A stretch of 64,000 bases of DNA, from NCBI GenBank assembly GCA_016124755.1, contig WGNA01000015.1, forward strand, positions 1 to 64,000. The letters are read 5' to 3'. Shown here in pieces: positions 10,280-19,493 of this stretch. A program made the translations under genes and the position numbers. The notes under the pieces were generated by a model, which saw only the letters and a program-made list of their open reading frames with translations, made no database searches and was not told where the DNA came from. Each line of letters starts with the position of its first letter. The stretch's first letter is position 1. The stretch is from Bacteroidota bacterium (GTDB taxonomy: Bacteria > Bacteroidota > Bacteroidia > NS11-12g > UBA9320).

Positions 10280-10919
10280 TCTGAAATCGAATATATTTAG
10301 ATTTAATTCCCTTCTCCTGCCACATGTTTTCATAGAAGGTTTTAATGTTCAATTCTTTAGGTCGCTCGTCCCAATTGTAAATATCATTATTGCTAATGAG
10401 TAATTGTAGATCTGAATATTCTGCAATGGTTTCCAACGTGAATTGGTAAAGCAAATCACTGTCGGTTTTTAGATTTATTATAATGGGTTTTCCGGCTAAT
10501 GAAAAATAGCGATTGAGGAACATCGGATGGGTGAGTCGCTTTTTTGCTTTCCCTTCGCGTGGTTGGGGATCCGGAAATGTGATCCAGATTTCGTTCACTT
10601 CTCCCGGTTCAAAATAATCGTTGATCCGCGCAATCTGGCAACGCAGAAAAGCAACATTTTTCATTTCATTTTCAAGAGCCGTCGTTGCTCCTCTCCAGAT
10701 TCGATTGCCTTTTATATCAACTCCAACATAATTGCGATCCGGATATAAACCGGCAAGTCCGATGGTGTATTCGCCTTTTCCGCAAGCCAGTTCTAAAACA
10801 AGGGGTTGCTTTTTCTCAAAGGCTGTTTCCCATTTTCCTTTCGGTGCCTGCCCGTGCTCAAATACATTCGGGTATGACGTGATCGCCGCAAACTTTTCCA
10901 GTTTTTTCTTCTTTCCCAT
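10203..10919 (-). CDS. trmB: tRNA (guanine-N7-)-methyltransferase TrmB
   Basis: Cytoplasmic SAM-dependent enzyme that forms m7G in tRNA, commonly at position 46. It has 238 residues. The Rossmann motif ELACGKGEY near residue 43 binds SAM, YVGVDIKGNRIWRGA follows, and WITFPDPQPR near residue 112 is the TrmB signature (PDPW-like). A Lys/Arg-rich N-terminus (MGKKKKLEKF) is usual in Bacteroidota versions. The last roughly 25 residues (from VPWNK onward) run past the usual end of the family and lie inside the 3' end of the convergent symporter gene. A near-consensus -7 (TATTTTCG) lies just upstream at 10936-10943. Confidence 0.94.
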   Translation of the reverse strand: MGKKKKLEKFAAITSYPNVFEHGQAPKGKWETAFEKKQPLVLELACGKGEYTIGLAGLYPDRNYVGVDIKGNRIWRGATTALENEMKNVAFLRCQIARINDYFEPGEVNEIWITFPDPQPREGKAKKRLTHPMFLNRYFSLAGKPIIINLKTDSDLLYQFTLETIAEYSDLQLLISNNDIYNWDERPKELNIKTFYENMWQEKGIKSKYIRFQINAIVPWNKTASESEETPRLPEGNQ

Positions 10920-10963
10920 TCCGCTAAAAGCCTGCGAAAATATAAATACAGTTTCTGTATTCT

Positions 10964-11527
10964 TTAATCCGAAATGGTATAGGTAATCTGAAGAGTGGCC
11001 TGATCATCCGCATCAACATCGCCAATGTTGTCTATTTCCAGATGGTAGATTAACCGGTGCCCCTTTCCATTTCCTTTATCGGTGTATCCAGTGCGTATGT
11101 TTTCAATAATTTTCTGATCAGATGAGGTAAGCGTTATCCAGCCAATGGATGTTCCAACGTTTCCATTCCCGTTTCCGTTATTGGGCGCTGCTTTCACACT
11201 CAATGTAAATCCACCCGGAAGATTTCCCGATGAAATACTCACATACACGTCTTTTTTAGGTTTGGAAGTTCCGACAACAGAAGAATAATTTAACCAAAGT
11301 GTACTGTCGAACTGGTTGCCGCCTTCAAACCCGAGTCCGGCTTCTGTTGGTCCGGTGAGGCCAAAATAAACCGTTGTCCCGGAGACACCTTGCACCGAAA
11401 TAAGTGCAACCTCTGGAATTGTTACCGAAGTATTGTGTTGAGCGGTCGTGTTAGAAGAATTGAAAATAAACAGAAATAGCGCAAACGAATACAGGCGACT
11501 TGCCCGTCGAAATGAATGTAGTAACAC
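10964..11527 (-). CDS. Secreted hypothetical protein
   Basis: 187 residues. The N-terminus has arginines, a hydrophobic stretch and TAQ, giving a plausible signal peptide cut near residue 29. The mature part is rich in Gly, Ser, Thr and Asn with alternating hydrophobic residues, suggesting an all-beta domain; it has an NGNGNGN run near residue 120 and ends in ATLQITYTISD, an edge-strand-like tail seen in many Bacteroidota secreted proteins. I recognise no named family; a pilin- or WxL-like beta sandwich is possible. It has its own good promoter, so it is probably expressed alone. Confidence 0.75.
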   Translation of the reverse strand: MLLHSFRRASRLYSFALFLFIFNSSNTTAQHNTSVTIPEVALISVQGVSGTTVYFGLTGPTEAGLGFEGGNQFDSTLWLNYSSVVGTSKPKKDVYVSISSGNLPGGFTLSVKAAPNNGNGNGNVGTSIGWITLTSSDQKIIENIRTGYTDKGNGKGHRLIYHLEIDNIGDVDADDQATLQITYTISD

Positions 11528-11548
11528 AGTAGTAGTAATTTAGCGGAT

Positions 11549-11579
11549 CAAATGTAATTTCATTCTGGGAAGAAATCAA
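11549..11579 (-). promoter_or_regulatory. Promoter of the secreted hypothetical gene
   Basis: TTG (11577-11579), a 20-bp spacer and TACATTTG (11549-11556) on the minus strand fit the Bacteroidota consensus in both boxes and in spacing. The start site would be near 11544, leaving a leader of about 17 nt. Confidence 0.65.
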
Positions 11580-11644
11580 ACCGTCCGATAAAATTCTTAA
11601 ACAGATTAAAACATTATCTGCTCACAGGCACCGATCGACGATGT

Positions 11645-11652
11645 TAAATTTG
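11645..11652 (+). promoter_or_regulatory. -7 box (TAAATTTG) abutting rarA
   Basis: Perfect TAnnTTTG ending 4 bp before the rarA ATG, so the transcript would begin at or next to the start codon. No -33 TTG is seen at the right distance. Confidence 0.5.
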
Positions 11653-11656
11653 AAAC

Positions 11657-12940
11657 ATGATCTCGAATATTCCTTTGGCTGAAAGGGTAAGACCAAAAAA
11701 TATTGATGAATACATCGGGCAGGAACATATAATCGGGGAGGGCACACCACTTCGTATTTCGATGCAACGGGGATTACTTCCGTCGATGATTCTCTGGGGA
11801 CCTCCGGGTGTTGGTAAAACAACGTTAGCAGGTGTGTTTGCCTCCACACTTGATCGTCCGTTTTATGTTTTAAGTGCAACTGAATCCGGAGTGAAACAGG
11901 TGCGTGAAGTGATCGAAAAAGCGGAGCGTCATTCTTTCATGGGCCAGCCTTCTGCCATTTTATTTATTGATGAAATTCACCGGTTCAACAAATCGCAACA
12001 AGACAGCCTGTTAAAAGCAGTAGAAAAAGGAATCATTACATTGATCGGTGCAACAACCGAAAATCCTTCTTTCGAAGTGAATACCGCTTTGCTGTCGAGA
12101 TGCGAGGTTTATGTATTGAATCAACTCGGCGCAGATGATTTATTAAAAATTCTGGATCAGGCGATTCATAAGGATGAATGGTTGAAGTCCCTTAAAATAG
12201 CTTTAACCGAAACTACATTTCTTCTGCTTGCTTCGGGTGGAGATGCCCGGCGATTGCTCAACACGTTCGAACTCGTTGTACATAATCTTGAATTAAACGG
12301 AGATGTGGTGATTACTGATGAGGCGGTGAAACGCGTGGTTCAGCAGAAACGACTGGGTTACGATAAATCAGGCGATCAGCATTACGATGTGATTTCAGCT
12401 TTTATCAAATCGGTTCGGGGAAGCGACCCCAATGCAGCGGTTTATTATCTGGCGCGTATGATTGAAGGAGGAGAAGATCCGCTCTTTATAGCACGGCGAA
12501 TGATTATTCTGGCCAGCGAAGATATCGGCAACGCAAACCCCACTGCACTCGTGATGGCGGTAAACGGATTTCAGGCATCACAATCCATTGGATATCCCGA
12601 ATGCCGGATTGTTTTATCGCAGGTTGCTATATATCTGGCAACTTCACCAAAGAGTAATTCGGGTTATCAGGCGATAAACGAGGCTCAGGAACTGGTGCGA
12701 AGAACCGGAAATCTGGAAGTGCCGCTTCATTTGCGAAATGCTCCAACCCGATTAATGAAAGATTTAAATTATGGTTTGGGGTATAAATACGCACACAGTT
12801 ATCCGGGGCATTTTGTAGAACAGGAGTTTTTACCGGATGAAATCGCCGGAACCGTTCTTTATCAACCGGCAGACAATGCCCGGGAACGGGAAAGCCGCCA
12901 AAGAATGCAGGCGTACTGGAAAGAAAAATACGGGTATTAG
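11657..12940 (+). CDS. rarA: Replication-associated recombination protein A (AAA+ ATPase)
   Basis: 427 residues, MgsA/RarA/WRNIP1 family, acting at stalled replication forks. Order: N-terminal RPKNIDEYIGQEHI, Walker A GPPGVGKTT near residue 50, Walker B FIDEIHRF near residue 104, sensor GATTENPSF, then the clamp-loader-like C-terminal tetramerisation region with LAGVF-type helices and YLARMIEGGEDP, ASEDIGNA and RNAPTRLMKDL, all conserved. Length is normal. It is transcribed alone; its stop lies 1 bp from the end of the convergent thyA. Confidence 0.96.
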   Translation: MISNIPLAERVRPKNIDEYIGQEHIIGEGTPLRISMQRGLLPSMILWGPPGVGKTTLAGVFASTLDRPFYVLSATESGVKQVREVIEKAERHSFMGQPSAILFIDEIHRFNKSQQDSLLKAVEKGIITLIGATTENPSFEVNTALLSRCEVYVLNQLGADDLLKILDQAIHKDEWLKSLKIALTETTFLLLASGGDARRLLNTFELVVHNLELNGDVVITDEAVKRVVQQKRLGYDKSGDQHYDVISAFIKSVRGSDPNAAVYYLARMIEGGEDPLFIARRMIILASEDIGNANPTALVMAVNGFQASQSIGYPECRIVLSQVAIYLATSPKSNSGYQAINEAQELVRRTGNLEVPLHLRNAPTRLMKDLNYGLGYKYAHSYPGHFVEQEFLPDEIAGTVLYQPADNARERESRQRMQAYWKEKYGY

Positions 12941-12941
12941 G

Positions 12942-13736
12942 TTAAACCGAAACGATCCCTTTGATGGCAGGATGTGGGTTGTAATTCTCCAATTCAAAAT
13001 CGTCGTAGTCGAATTCGAAAAGGTCGTTCACAACCGGGTTGAGTTTCATCACCGGATAAGGTCGCGGATCACGGGAAAGCTGAAGCTGAACCTGTTCAAA
13101 ATGGTTTGTATAAATATGCGTATCACCAAAAGTGTGAACATATTCGCCGGGTTCCAATCCGCTTACCTGAGCAATCATTAAAGTTAAAAGTGCATACGAT
13201 GCAATGTTGAAAGGCACTCCCAAAAACATATCGGCACTTCTCTGGTACAACTGACAACTCAGTTTTCCATCGGCAACATAAAACTGAAATAGACAGTGAC
13301 ATGGACTTAGCGCCATCTTCGGGAGGTCTCCTACATTCCAGGCATTAACAATAATTCTTCGGCTGTCGGGCTGGTCACGAATTAATCGCAGAACTTCCGA
13401 AATCTGATCTACAGTTCCACCGTCATCAGTGCTCCAGCTTCTCCATTGTTTGCCGTAAACCGGGCCGAGATTTCCGTTTTCATCCGCCCATTCATTCCAG
13501 ATACGAACACCATTTTCGGTGAGGTAATGAATGTTTGTGTCGCCTTTCAGAAACCACAATAGTTCGTAAATGATGGATTTGAGATGAACCTTTTTAGAAG
13601 TAATTAAAGGGAAACCTTCGCTGAGATCGAATCTCAATTGCCCTCCGAAAACGCTGCGTGTTCCGGTTCCCGTGCGGTCGGTTTTATCCGTTCCGTTCTC
13701 GAAAACATAGCGTAAAAAATTTTCGTACTGATTCAT
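12942..13736 (-). CDS. thyA: Thymidylate synthase
   Basis: Makes dTMP from dUMP with methylene-tetrahydrofolate. The catalytic cysteine is in [18 protein letters not shown] near the N-terminus (the folate/phosphate loop), [24 protein letters not shown] and HIYTNH are all present. The frame is open to 13823, but ATG 13736 gives [11 protein letters not shown] and a 264-residue protein, the standard length, so I choose it; the 29 extra upstream residues do not look like the family. No dihydrofolate reductase gene lies nearby. Confidence 0.96.
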   Translation of the reverse strand: MNQYENFLRYVFENGTDKTDRTGTGTRSVFGGQLRFDLSEGFPLITSKKVHLKSIIYELLWFLKGDTNIHYLTENGVRIWNEWADENGNLGPVYGKQWRSWSTDDGGTVDQISEVLRLIRDQPDSRRIIVNAWNVGDLPKMALSPCHCLFQFYVADGKLSCQLYQRSADMFLGVPFNIASYALLTLMIAQVSGLEPGEYVHTFGDTHIYTNHFEQVQLQLSRDPRPYPVMKLNPVVNDLFEFDYDDFELENYNPHPAIKGIVSV

Positions 13737-13839
13737 CCTGCCGGTTGGTTGCGAATTCAACGATTCAAAAGTGAAATCATTAATGACCAAAGTGCGAGGT
13801 AAGGGGTTGATTCTTTTCAACATTATTTAAACTAAATAT

Positions 13840-13847
13840 TAGCTTTG
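13840..13847 (+). promoter_or_regulatory. -7 box (TAGCTTTG) upstream of the E2 gene
   Basis: Exact TAnnTTTG; predicted start site near 13852, leaving about a 15-nt leader before ATG 13867. No clear -33. Confidence 0.45.
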
Positions 13848-13866
13848 CCGCGACTTTTAACACACT

Positions 13867-15087
13867 ATGGCAGTAGCAGTAAAGTTACCGAAAATGAGCG
13901 ATACCATGGAAGAAGGGGTAATCGTATCGTGGCAGGTAAAGGTTGGAGATGAATTAAAGCCGGGTGATATTCTTGCCGAGGTTGAAACCGACAAGGCAAC
14001 AATGGATCTCGAGAATTACGAAAAAGGAACCGTTTTGCATCTTAATGTTGATGAAGGTGCAACTGTTCCTGTCGATGGAATAATTGCTGTAATCGGCGCA
14101 AAAGGGGAAGACTTTCAGAGTGTATTAAAGTCGGAACCAGCTGCCGAAAAATCAACAGACGCACCGGAAATTCAAACCTCAAAAAATGAGGTTTCTCCAT
14201 CTGTTCAGGCGCCATCTCAAATTGAAGTTCCCGCCTCACCCGACAATCGGGTTAAAGCCTCTCCGTTGGCTAAAATGCTGGCGAAAGAAAAGGGAATTGA
14301 TATTTCGAGAGTGTCCGGATCCGGTGAAGGTGGTCGTGTTGTGAAACGCGATGTTGAAGAATTTACACCTGCCGCAGCTGCATCAGTTTCCTCGGTTTCT
14401 GCAACTGAATCGTATACCGAAGTTCCGGTTAGCCAGATGCGAAAAACCATTGCTCGACGACTGGGTGAAAGCAAATTCACCGCTCCGCATTTTTATCTCA
14501 CTATGGAGATCAGAATGGATAAGGCGATCGAGGCACGCAAGCAAATCAATGAATTTGTGGAAACACGCATTTCGATGAACGATCTTATTGTAAAAGCGGT
14601 TGCTATTGGTTTGAGAAAACATCCAAAAGTGAATTCATCCTGGCTGGGAGATAAAATCCGGTTTAACCAGCACATCCACATCGGAGTAGCTATGGCCGTT
14701 GAAGAAGGTTTGCTCGTTCCGGTTGTAAAACACGCCGACTACAAGTCGTTAACTGAGATTAGTTCTGAAGTGAAAGTGTTCTCGGCAAAGGCAAAAGAAA
14801 AGAAACTTCAACCATCCGACTGGGAAGGAAATACATTTACAATTTCGAATCTCGGCATGTACGGAATCGAAGAGTTTACCGCCATCATTAATCCGCCGGA
14901 TGCATGTATTCTGGCAGTTGGTGCGGCGAAAGAAACCGTAGTTGTTGAAAACGGAGAGATGAAAGTTGCGTCGGTTATGAAAGTGACGTTGAGTTGTGAT
15001 CACCGCGTTGTGGATGGCGTAGTTGGTTCAGAGTTTTTGCTCACGCTGAAAGCGCTTCTTGAGAATCCCGTCAAACTTCTTGCATGA
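13867..15087 (+). CDS. 2-oxoacid dehydrogenase E2, probably pyruvate dehydrogenase acetyltransferase
   Basis: 406 residues. One lipoyl domain (residues 1-77) has the lipoylated Lys42 in ETDKATM. An Ala/Pro/Glu-rich linker follows, then the peripheral subunit-binding domain (about 128-165, ASPLAKMLAKEKGID through GGRVVKRDV), a second linker, and the catalytic domain ending in SCDHRVVDG (HxxxDG active site). The start MAVAVKLPKMSDTMEEG is typical of the PDH E2 of Bacteroidota and alpha-proteobacteria. E1 and E3 genes are not adjacent. It is followed by rho; the rho -33 box overlaps its last codons, and no terminator separates them. Confidence 0.92.
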   Translation: MAVAVKLPKMSDTMEEGVIVSWQVKVGDELKPGDILAEVETDKATMDLENYEKGTVLHLNVDEGATVPVDGIIAVIGAKGEDFQSVLKSEPAAEKSTDAPEIQTSKNEVSPSVQAPSQIEVPASPDNRVKASPLAKMLAKEKGIDISRVSGSGEGGRVVKRDVEEFTPAAAASVSSVSATESYTEVPVSQMRKTIARRLGESKFTAPHFYLTMEIRMDKAIEARKQINEFVETRISMNDLIVKAVAIGLRKHPKVNSSWLGDKIRFNQHIHIGVAMAVEEGLLVPVVKHADYKSLTEISSEVKVFSAKAKEKKLQPSDWEGNTFTISNLGMYGIEEFTAIINPPDACILAVGAAKETVVVENGEMKVASVMKVTLSCDHRVVDGVVGSEFLLTLKALLENPVKLLA

Positions 15088-15111
15088 TTCTTTTGCAGTA
15101 AAATATTTTTG
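15080..15111 (+). promoter_or_regulatory. Promoter of rho
   Basis: TTG (15080-15082, in the end of the E2 gene), a 21-bp spacer and TATTTTTG (15104-15111). Predicted start near 15116, giving an untranslated leader of about 93 nt, the longest supported leader in this window. Confidence 0.6.
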
Positions 15112-15129
15112 CTATCATTGCCCCCGAAA

Positions 15130-15145
15130 TCGACCGTTCGGTCGA
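15130..15145 (+). promoter_or_regulatory. Perfect hairpin in the rho leader
   Basis: The sequence TCGACC-GTTC-GGTCGA is a perfect 6-bp stem with a 4-nt loop, placed about 15 nt into the predicted rho mRNA and 64 nt before the ATG. No U-run follows it directly (a T6 run comes at 15160), so it is not a plain terminator. rho is autoregulated in other bacteria; a role here is inference. Confidence 0.4.
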
Positions 15146-15208
15146 CCTCAACTCCCGATTTTTTCCGGAATTCTCCCGAATAAACTCGAGCGATTTAAAT
15201 AACATTTC

Positions 15209-16966
15209 ATGTACGATATTATTACGCTTAACGACATGCTTGTGTCAGAGCTCAAAGAGGTTGCGACCGAGCTTGATATCAATGCAAAGTCTCTGAAAAA
15301 ACAAGAACTTATTTATAAGATTCTTGAAAAACAGGCAGTGATGCCTCAAAAGGAAACACCCAAACCAAAGAATACAAACAAAAAGCAAGACGCACCTGCG
15401 CCAAAAGCTGCCAAGAATAAAAAGGAAGATTCAAAGCCGGAACCTAAAGTAGAAAAAGAGGTTGTGGCGGAGAAGCCTGCTGCCGAATCAAAACCGCAGA
15501 ATCAAAGACAGCGCAAAACCCGCAATCAGACCAGACCCGACACGAAACCGGTAAATAAACCTGAATCGAAACCCGCCGTTGAAGAAGTTGAAGAAGACGA
15601 TTCTCAGGTGATCGAAGTATTCAGAAAACCGGAAGTTCAGGAGAATGATAGGAGGGATAGGAACGGTAACGGTAACAGTAACAGTAACAGTAACGGGAAC
15701 GGGAACAGAAATAACAATAATGATCATCGCGGTCATCATCACCAGCATTCCAACAATCAGGATAATAATGGCCCGCGACAGAAATCGGAGAGGGATATTG
15801 AACGCGAGCGACGAAAAGAAGTTCGCGACAGTCTGCTAAACTTTCTGGAAAACGAAGGTGTGGTTAGCACACAGGGAGTTCTGGAAATTATTCAGGATGG
15901 ATACGGCTTCCTTCGCTCAGCCGATTACAACTATCAGCCTTCTCCTGATGACGTTTATCTCGCGCCGGCTCAGGTTAAATCTTTCGGACTCAAAACCGGA
16001 GATGTGGTTCAGGGAACAATCCGTCCGCCGAAAGAAGGTGAAAAATATTTCGCCTTAATCAATGTGGAGATGATCAATGGAAGAAAACCGGAGCAGGTTC
16101 GTGACCGGGTTTCTTTCGAACATTTAACTCCGCTTTTCCCGGACGAGAAATTCAATCTCGAATACAAATCAAATAATTACAGCACCCGAATTATCGATCT
16201 CATCACACCAATCGGTAAAGGTCAGCGGGGATTGATCGTTGCGCAGCCAAAGACCGGTAAAACCAATTTGCTGAAAGATGTTGCAAATGCGATTTCGGCG
16301 AATCACCCGGAAGTTTACATGATCATTTTGCTGATTGATGAACGTCCGGAGGAAGTGACAGATATGGCGCGTTCGGTTAAAGCAGAAGTTGTTGCATCTA
16401 CGTTCGACGAGCCGGCCGACAAACATGTGAAACTCGCAAACATTGTTCTTGAAAAGGCAAAACGACTCACAGAATGCGGCCATGATGTGGTGATTCTGTT
16501 AGATTCTATTACCCGATTAGCACGCGCATACAACACGGTTCAACCGGCTTCCGGAAAAATTCTTTCTGGTGGTGTGGATGCCAATGCCCTGCACAAGCCA
16601 AAACGATTCTTTGGCGCCGCCCGAAATATTGAAAATGGCGGTTCGCTCACCATTATCGCAACTGCTTTGATCGATACAGGTTCTAAAATGGATGAGGTGA
16701 TCTTTGAGGAATTCAAAGGAACCGGTAACATGGAACTTCAACTCGACAGAAAATTGTCGAACCGAAGAATATTCCCGGCTATCGACATTATCGCTTCTTC
16801 AACAAGAAGAGAGGATTTGTTATTAGAAAAACCGGTGATGCAGCGTTTGTGGGTTCTCCGAAATTATCTCGCAGATATGAATTCGGAAGAAGCCATGAAT
16901 ATGATGCTCAAACAAATGCAGGGTACACGCGACAACAACGAGTTCCTCATTTCGATGAACGGTTAA
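15209..16966 (+). CDS. rho: Transcription termination factor Rho with long N-terminal insert
   Basis: Hexameric RNA-dependent ATPase/helicase, 585 residues. The Rho_N domain ([14 protein letters not shown], residues about 9-45) is followed by an extended disordered insert (about 46-195), first Lys/Pro/Glu-rich and then an Asn/Gly/Ser/His tract at about 149-187. The cold-shock RNA-binding domain follows ([21 protein letters not shown]). Walker A AQPKTGKT lies near residue 345, Walker [17 protein letters not shown] near 430, and [20 protein letters not shown] is the Q/R-loop region. Long N-terminal insertions are common in Bacteroidota Rho; E. coli Rho is 419 residues. Confidence 0.97.
   Translation: MYDIITLNDMLVSELKEVATELDINAKSLKKQELIYKILEKQAVMPQKETPKPKNTNKKQDAPAPKAAKNKKEDSKPEPKVEKEVVAEKPAAESKPQNQRQRKTRNQTRPDTKPVNKPESKPAVEEVEEDDSQVIEVFRKPEVQENDRRDRNGNGNSNSNSNGNGNRNNNNDHRGHHHQHSNNQDNNGPRQKSERDIERERRKEVRDSLLNFLENEGVVSTQGVLEIIQDGYGFLRSADYNYQPSPDDVYLAPAQVKSFGLKTGDVVQGTIRPPKEGEKYFALINVEMINGRKPEQVRDRVSFEHLTPLFPDEKFNLEYKSNNYSTRIIDLITPIGKGQRGLIVAQPKTGKTNLLKDVANAISANHPEVYMIILLIDERPEEVTDMARSVKAEVVASTFDEPADKHVKLANIVLEKAKRLTECGHDVVILLDSITRLARAYNTVQPASGKILSGGVDANALHKPKRFFGAARNIENGGSLTIIATALIDTGSKMDEVIFEEFKGTGNMELQLDRKLSNRRIFPAIDIIASSTRREDLLLEKPVMQRLWVLRNYLADMNSEEAMNMMLKQMQGTRDNNEFLISMNG
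15661..15717 (+). repeat. Imperfect 6-bp tandem repeat (ggtaac/agtaac) in rho
   Basis: About nine 6-bp units of the type GGTAAC, AGTAAC or GGGAAC encode alternating Gly/Ser-Asn in the disordered insert of Rho. Because the unit is a multiple of three, slippage would change the length without breaking the frame. Confidence 0.8.
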
Positions 16967-16990
16967 GAATTCAGTTATCGCTGCATTTGC

Positions 16991-16998
16991 TATTTTTG
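16991..16998 (+). promoter_or_regulatory. -7 box (TATTTTTG) abutting the next start codon
   Basis: Exact TAnnTTTG ending 4 bp before ATG 17003, again predicting a leaderless mRNA for the gene that follows rho. Confidence 0.45.
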
Positions 16999-17002
16999 GT
17001 AA

Positions 17003-17443
17003 ATGCAAAGGATTCTCAAAACCGCTTTCCCGACTCTGTTTCTTTTAATTGGTTTTGCCGGTATTTCAGTTGCCGGACCACCCAATTATGATGTCACTTT
17101 TCACTCTGCCAGATACAAAGATGAAAGTCTTAAAAAGGTGGAAGGGAAACATTATTCCAATAAACTTAAAGGTAATTCCGGTAAGCTTCTAGTTGGAGAA
17201 TTGAGTAATGGCAATTTGCTTTATGCCGAAATAGTAAAGGAAACTCAGGGCGTTAATTCCAGTAAAATAGAGGTGATTTATTTTAAATATTATCTAAAGG
17301 AAAAGGGGAAATGGAGACTGCTTTGTGATTCCCGACGTGTTCGCTACAACGGGAATTATTCGGAATCCACAACTTTTGATTACACCGATCCGACAACGGG
17401 TGAAAGCCTGTCGGTCAGTTACACACTAAAGGTGAATAAATAG
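17003..17443 (+). CDS. Small secreted hypothetical protein
   Basis: 146 residues: a clear signal peptide (MQRILKTAFPTLFLLIGFAG, cut after VAG near residue 25), then a basic, beta-rich domain with KYYLKEKGKWRLLCDSRRVRYNG. There is one cysteine. I recognise no family. A leaderless-type promoter box precedes it and a strong bidirectional terminator follows, so it is a one-gene unit. Confidence 0.75.
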   Translation: MQRILKTAFPTLFLLIGFAGISVAGPPNYDVTFHSARYKDESLKKVEGKHYSNKLKGNSGKLLVGELSNGNLLYAEIVKETQGVNSSKIEVIYFKYYLKEKGKWRLLCDSRRVRYNGNYSESTTFDYTDPTTGESLSVSYTLKVNK

Positions 17444-17444
17444 C

Positions 17445-17478
17445 AAAAAAAAAGTCCGGTTCGTCCGGACTTTTTTTT
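17445..17478. terminator. Bidirectional intrinsic terminator
   Basis: A9 - GTCCGG - TTCGT - CCGGAC - T8: a GC stem of 6 bp extended by A/T pairing, with a T-run on both strands. It sits between the convergent genes ending at 17443 (+) and 17495 (-) and can serve both. Confidence 0.9.
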
Positions 17479-17494
17479 GAAATGAAATTTCAAA

Positions 17495-18385
17495 TTACTT
17501 TTTCGATTTCGTGTTTTTGCTCTTTTTACCGGTATCAGCCGGAACGAGTGGAGTCCATTCTCCAATCGATTTGTCGTTCATTCGAACATAGTCTTTGTTG
17601 CCTTCCTGCTCTGCTAGTTTTTTGGATTCTTCAGCAGATGCAATTGCTTCCTGATATCGTCCGAGTTTGGCAAGGATCAACGCTTTCTGACGATGAACCC
17701 AGAACATATTATTTTCTTCCAGCGCTTTATTTATCCAGATCAACGCCTGATTCATATCCTTGTCGTTGTCGAGATAATATCGGGCTGCCTGATAATAGGT
17801 CGCCGAGGTAACACCTTTCATTTTCTTTTCAATTTCCGCCATTACCTGTTCGTCGGTTCGGGTTTTAACGCCAATTACAACTTTGGTTTTTTCCCAGGTG
17901 AAAATAATAGAACAACTGTCGTTGGAAATGTTTCCGATATCGAAAGTCATACTCTCCACTTTATCGGTTAAAGTAGAAGTTGGAATTTCAATTCGAACCA
18001 AATCTTCAGCTGGAGTGTACTTATCACCAATTCCCCAATAGGTAGTGTTTTTATGAATTACGAGTGTCCAGCTTCCGGGTTGTGGAATTGCATAAAGAGC
18101 ATACTCTCCGGCAGGCACATCATGACCTTCAATTTTGATGTCATCGCTGGTTTTAAATTTAGTGCTTGCATTTGCACCGAGTCGCCACATTTCGCCAAAC
18201 GGAACCAGTTCACCGAAGATGGCTCTGCCTTTAACTCCGGGTCTTGAATAGGTAATTGTGAGATCTGTGAGTCCGACTTTTTGCGTAACGCTTCCCAACG
18301 GACTTGGTTGCGGAACATCGATTTGTGCATTAACCGAAGTTGCTGCAAACAAAATAGCCAACCACAAGGATGATTTAAGTTTCAT
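17495..18385 (-). CDS. Secreted DUF2911 protein with TPR-like tail
   Basis: 296 residues from ATG 18385 (MKLKSSLWLAILFAATSVNAQ, a good signal peptide). The frame is open to a start at 18445, but the extra 20 residues would spoil the signal peptide. Residues about 25-165 match DUF2911: PSPLGSVTQKVGLTDL, ITYSRPGVKGR and GELVPFGEMWRLGAN are hallmark segments. The C-terminal half has helical repeats (YYQAARYYLDNDKDMNQAL, ALILAKLGRYQEAI) that look like two TPRs, and it ends in a Lys/Ser tail. Function unknown; probably periplasmic. Confidence 0.9.
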   Translation of the reverse strand: MKLKSSLWLAILFAATSVNAQIDVPQPSPLGSVTQKVGLTDLTITYSRPGVKGRAIFGELVPFGEMWRLGANASTKFKTSDDIKIEGHDVPAGEYALYAIPQPGSWTLVIHKNTTYWGIGDKYTPAEDLVRIEIPTSTLTDKVESMTFDIGNISNDSCSIIFTWEKTKVVIGVKTRTDEQVMAEIEKKMKGVTSATYYQAARYYLDNDKDMNQALIWINKALEENNMFWVHRQKALILAKLGRYQEAIASAEESKKLAEQEGNKDYVRMNDKSIGEWTPLVPADTGKKSKNTKSKK

Positions 18386-18412
18386 GTCTTTTTTCTTGTT
18401 TCTTGAGTGTAA

Positions 18413-18420
18413 CAAAAGTA
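18413..18420 (-). promoter_or_regulatory. -7 box (TACTTTTG) of the DUF2911 gene
   Basis: Exact TAnnTTTG on the minus strand, 27 bp before ATG 18385. It lies downstream of the alternative start at 18445, which supports the shorter protein. Confidence 0.45.
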
Positions 18421-18445
18421 ACCGAAATGACTCCGGAAAGTTCAC

Positions 18446-19459
18446 TCAGAACTTGAAGGAAAATCCAACGCCAAATAGCTCTTTGAATTGAAGTCGTGGC
18501 CCGACAACTCCGGGTTTGTTAATCGGGTCGTATTCGATTTTGGTGTCGTTATCATACAGAACATGAGTAAATATGTTTGCACCAATGTATTTACTCACCT
18601 TCATGTTTACAAAAACCTGCCAGTCGACGTCGATGTTTTTTCGGTTCGGTTTATTCGGATCAGTGAAGTTGTTGAAGAGTTCGAGCGTAGATTTTAAACC
18701 AACATTTTTGAAAATTTCTTTGTCCTGATAAAGAAAGGAGGCCAATGCTCCGAACTCACCTCTGAAATTAGCATTTTTATGAGTTGCCGGAATATACAGG
18801 TGTTTTGCTGCGATAGAATCGTCGGTTACAAAAGTCCATTTGCCCGCAGCCGGTGACAGGTAGATCGAAAGTTTGTCATTCGGTTTATAATCGATACCGA
18901 GAGATGCTTTTAAATAGGCCGGAGCTAAAAATTTGGAAATAACCGGTGGGTTCACGTTTTCTGTATTGAAATCATATCCTTTGGCAAACTGACTTTCAAA
19001 ACGGGTTAATGCGGCCCAACTAAATTTTTCGGATGCCTTACGACCTACCTTGGTCATGAAATCAATTTTGTCTTCGTTTTTCCGCAATCCCTGACCGTGA
19101 TTTTTAATTACTCCGTAGGATAGATCCAGATTGTTGTCCCATGTCCATTTCTTAAATTTATAATTCGCGAACATGTTGTTGAGTGTGGTTACTGAAACAG
19201 AATTCACACCCCCTTTAGCCCAATTGGTAAAACTTCCCTGATTGAAATTAATGGCGAAAAATCCTCCCGTTTTCCATTTAACAATCGGCTTCAGTTTTTC
19301 GATGGCAGACTGAATTTCGTTCACCTTTGCCTGTGCCGCAGCGAGTTGTGCTTTCGCCGCATCGAGTTCTTTTGTTTTTTGTTGAATTTCAGTTTCGTTC
19401 TGACCAAAAGCCAGCATCGACGAGCACAAAGCAATCGCCGCAATTACAGTTTTCTTCAT
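18446..19459 (-). CDS. DUF3078 outer-membrane barrel protein
   Basis: 337 residues. Signal peptide MKKTVIAAIALCSSMLAFGQ, then an Ala/Lys/Glu coiled coil (about 25-55), then the DUF3078 domain beginning WKTGGFFAINFNQGSFTNW (family hallmark). Alternating amphipathic strands and the terminal GVGFSFKF with final Phe fit an outer-membrane beta-barrel. Family function is unknown. The DUF2911 gene lies 60 bp downstream on the same strand. Confidence 0.9.
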   Translation of the reverse strand: MKKTVIAAIALCSSMLAFGQNETEIQQKTKELDAAKAQLAAAQAKVNEIQSAIEKLKPIVKWKTGGFFAINFNQGSFTNWAKGGVNSVSVTTLNNMFANYKFKKWTWDNNLDLSYGVIKNHGQGLRKNEDKIDFMTKVGRKASEKFSWAALTRFESQFAKGYDFNTENVNPPVISKFLAPAYLKASLGIDYKPNDKLSIYLSPAAGKWTFVTDDSIAAKHLYIPATHKNANFRGEFGALASFLYQDKEIFKNVGLKSTLELFNNFTDPNKPNRKNIDVDWQVFVNMKVSKYIGANIFTHVLYDNDTKIEYDPINKPGVVGPRLQFKELFGVGFSFKF

Positions 19460-19493
19460 TGGTTTTAGAGATTAGTAAATAGTTGAAATGTGG

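Noticed and set aside
15085-15208. Terminator between the E2 gene and rho
   Set aside because: The hairpin at 15130-15145 has no T-run directly after it, and the rho promoter is upstream of it.
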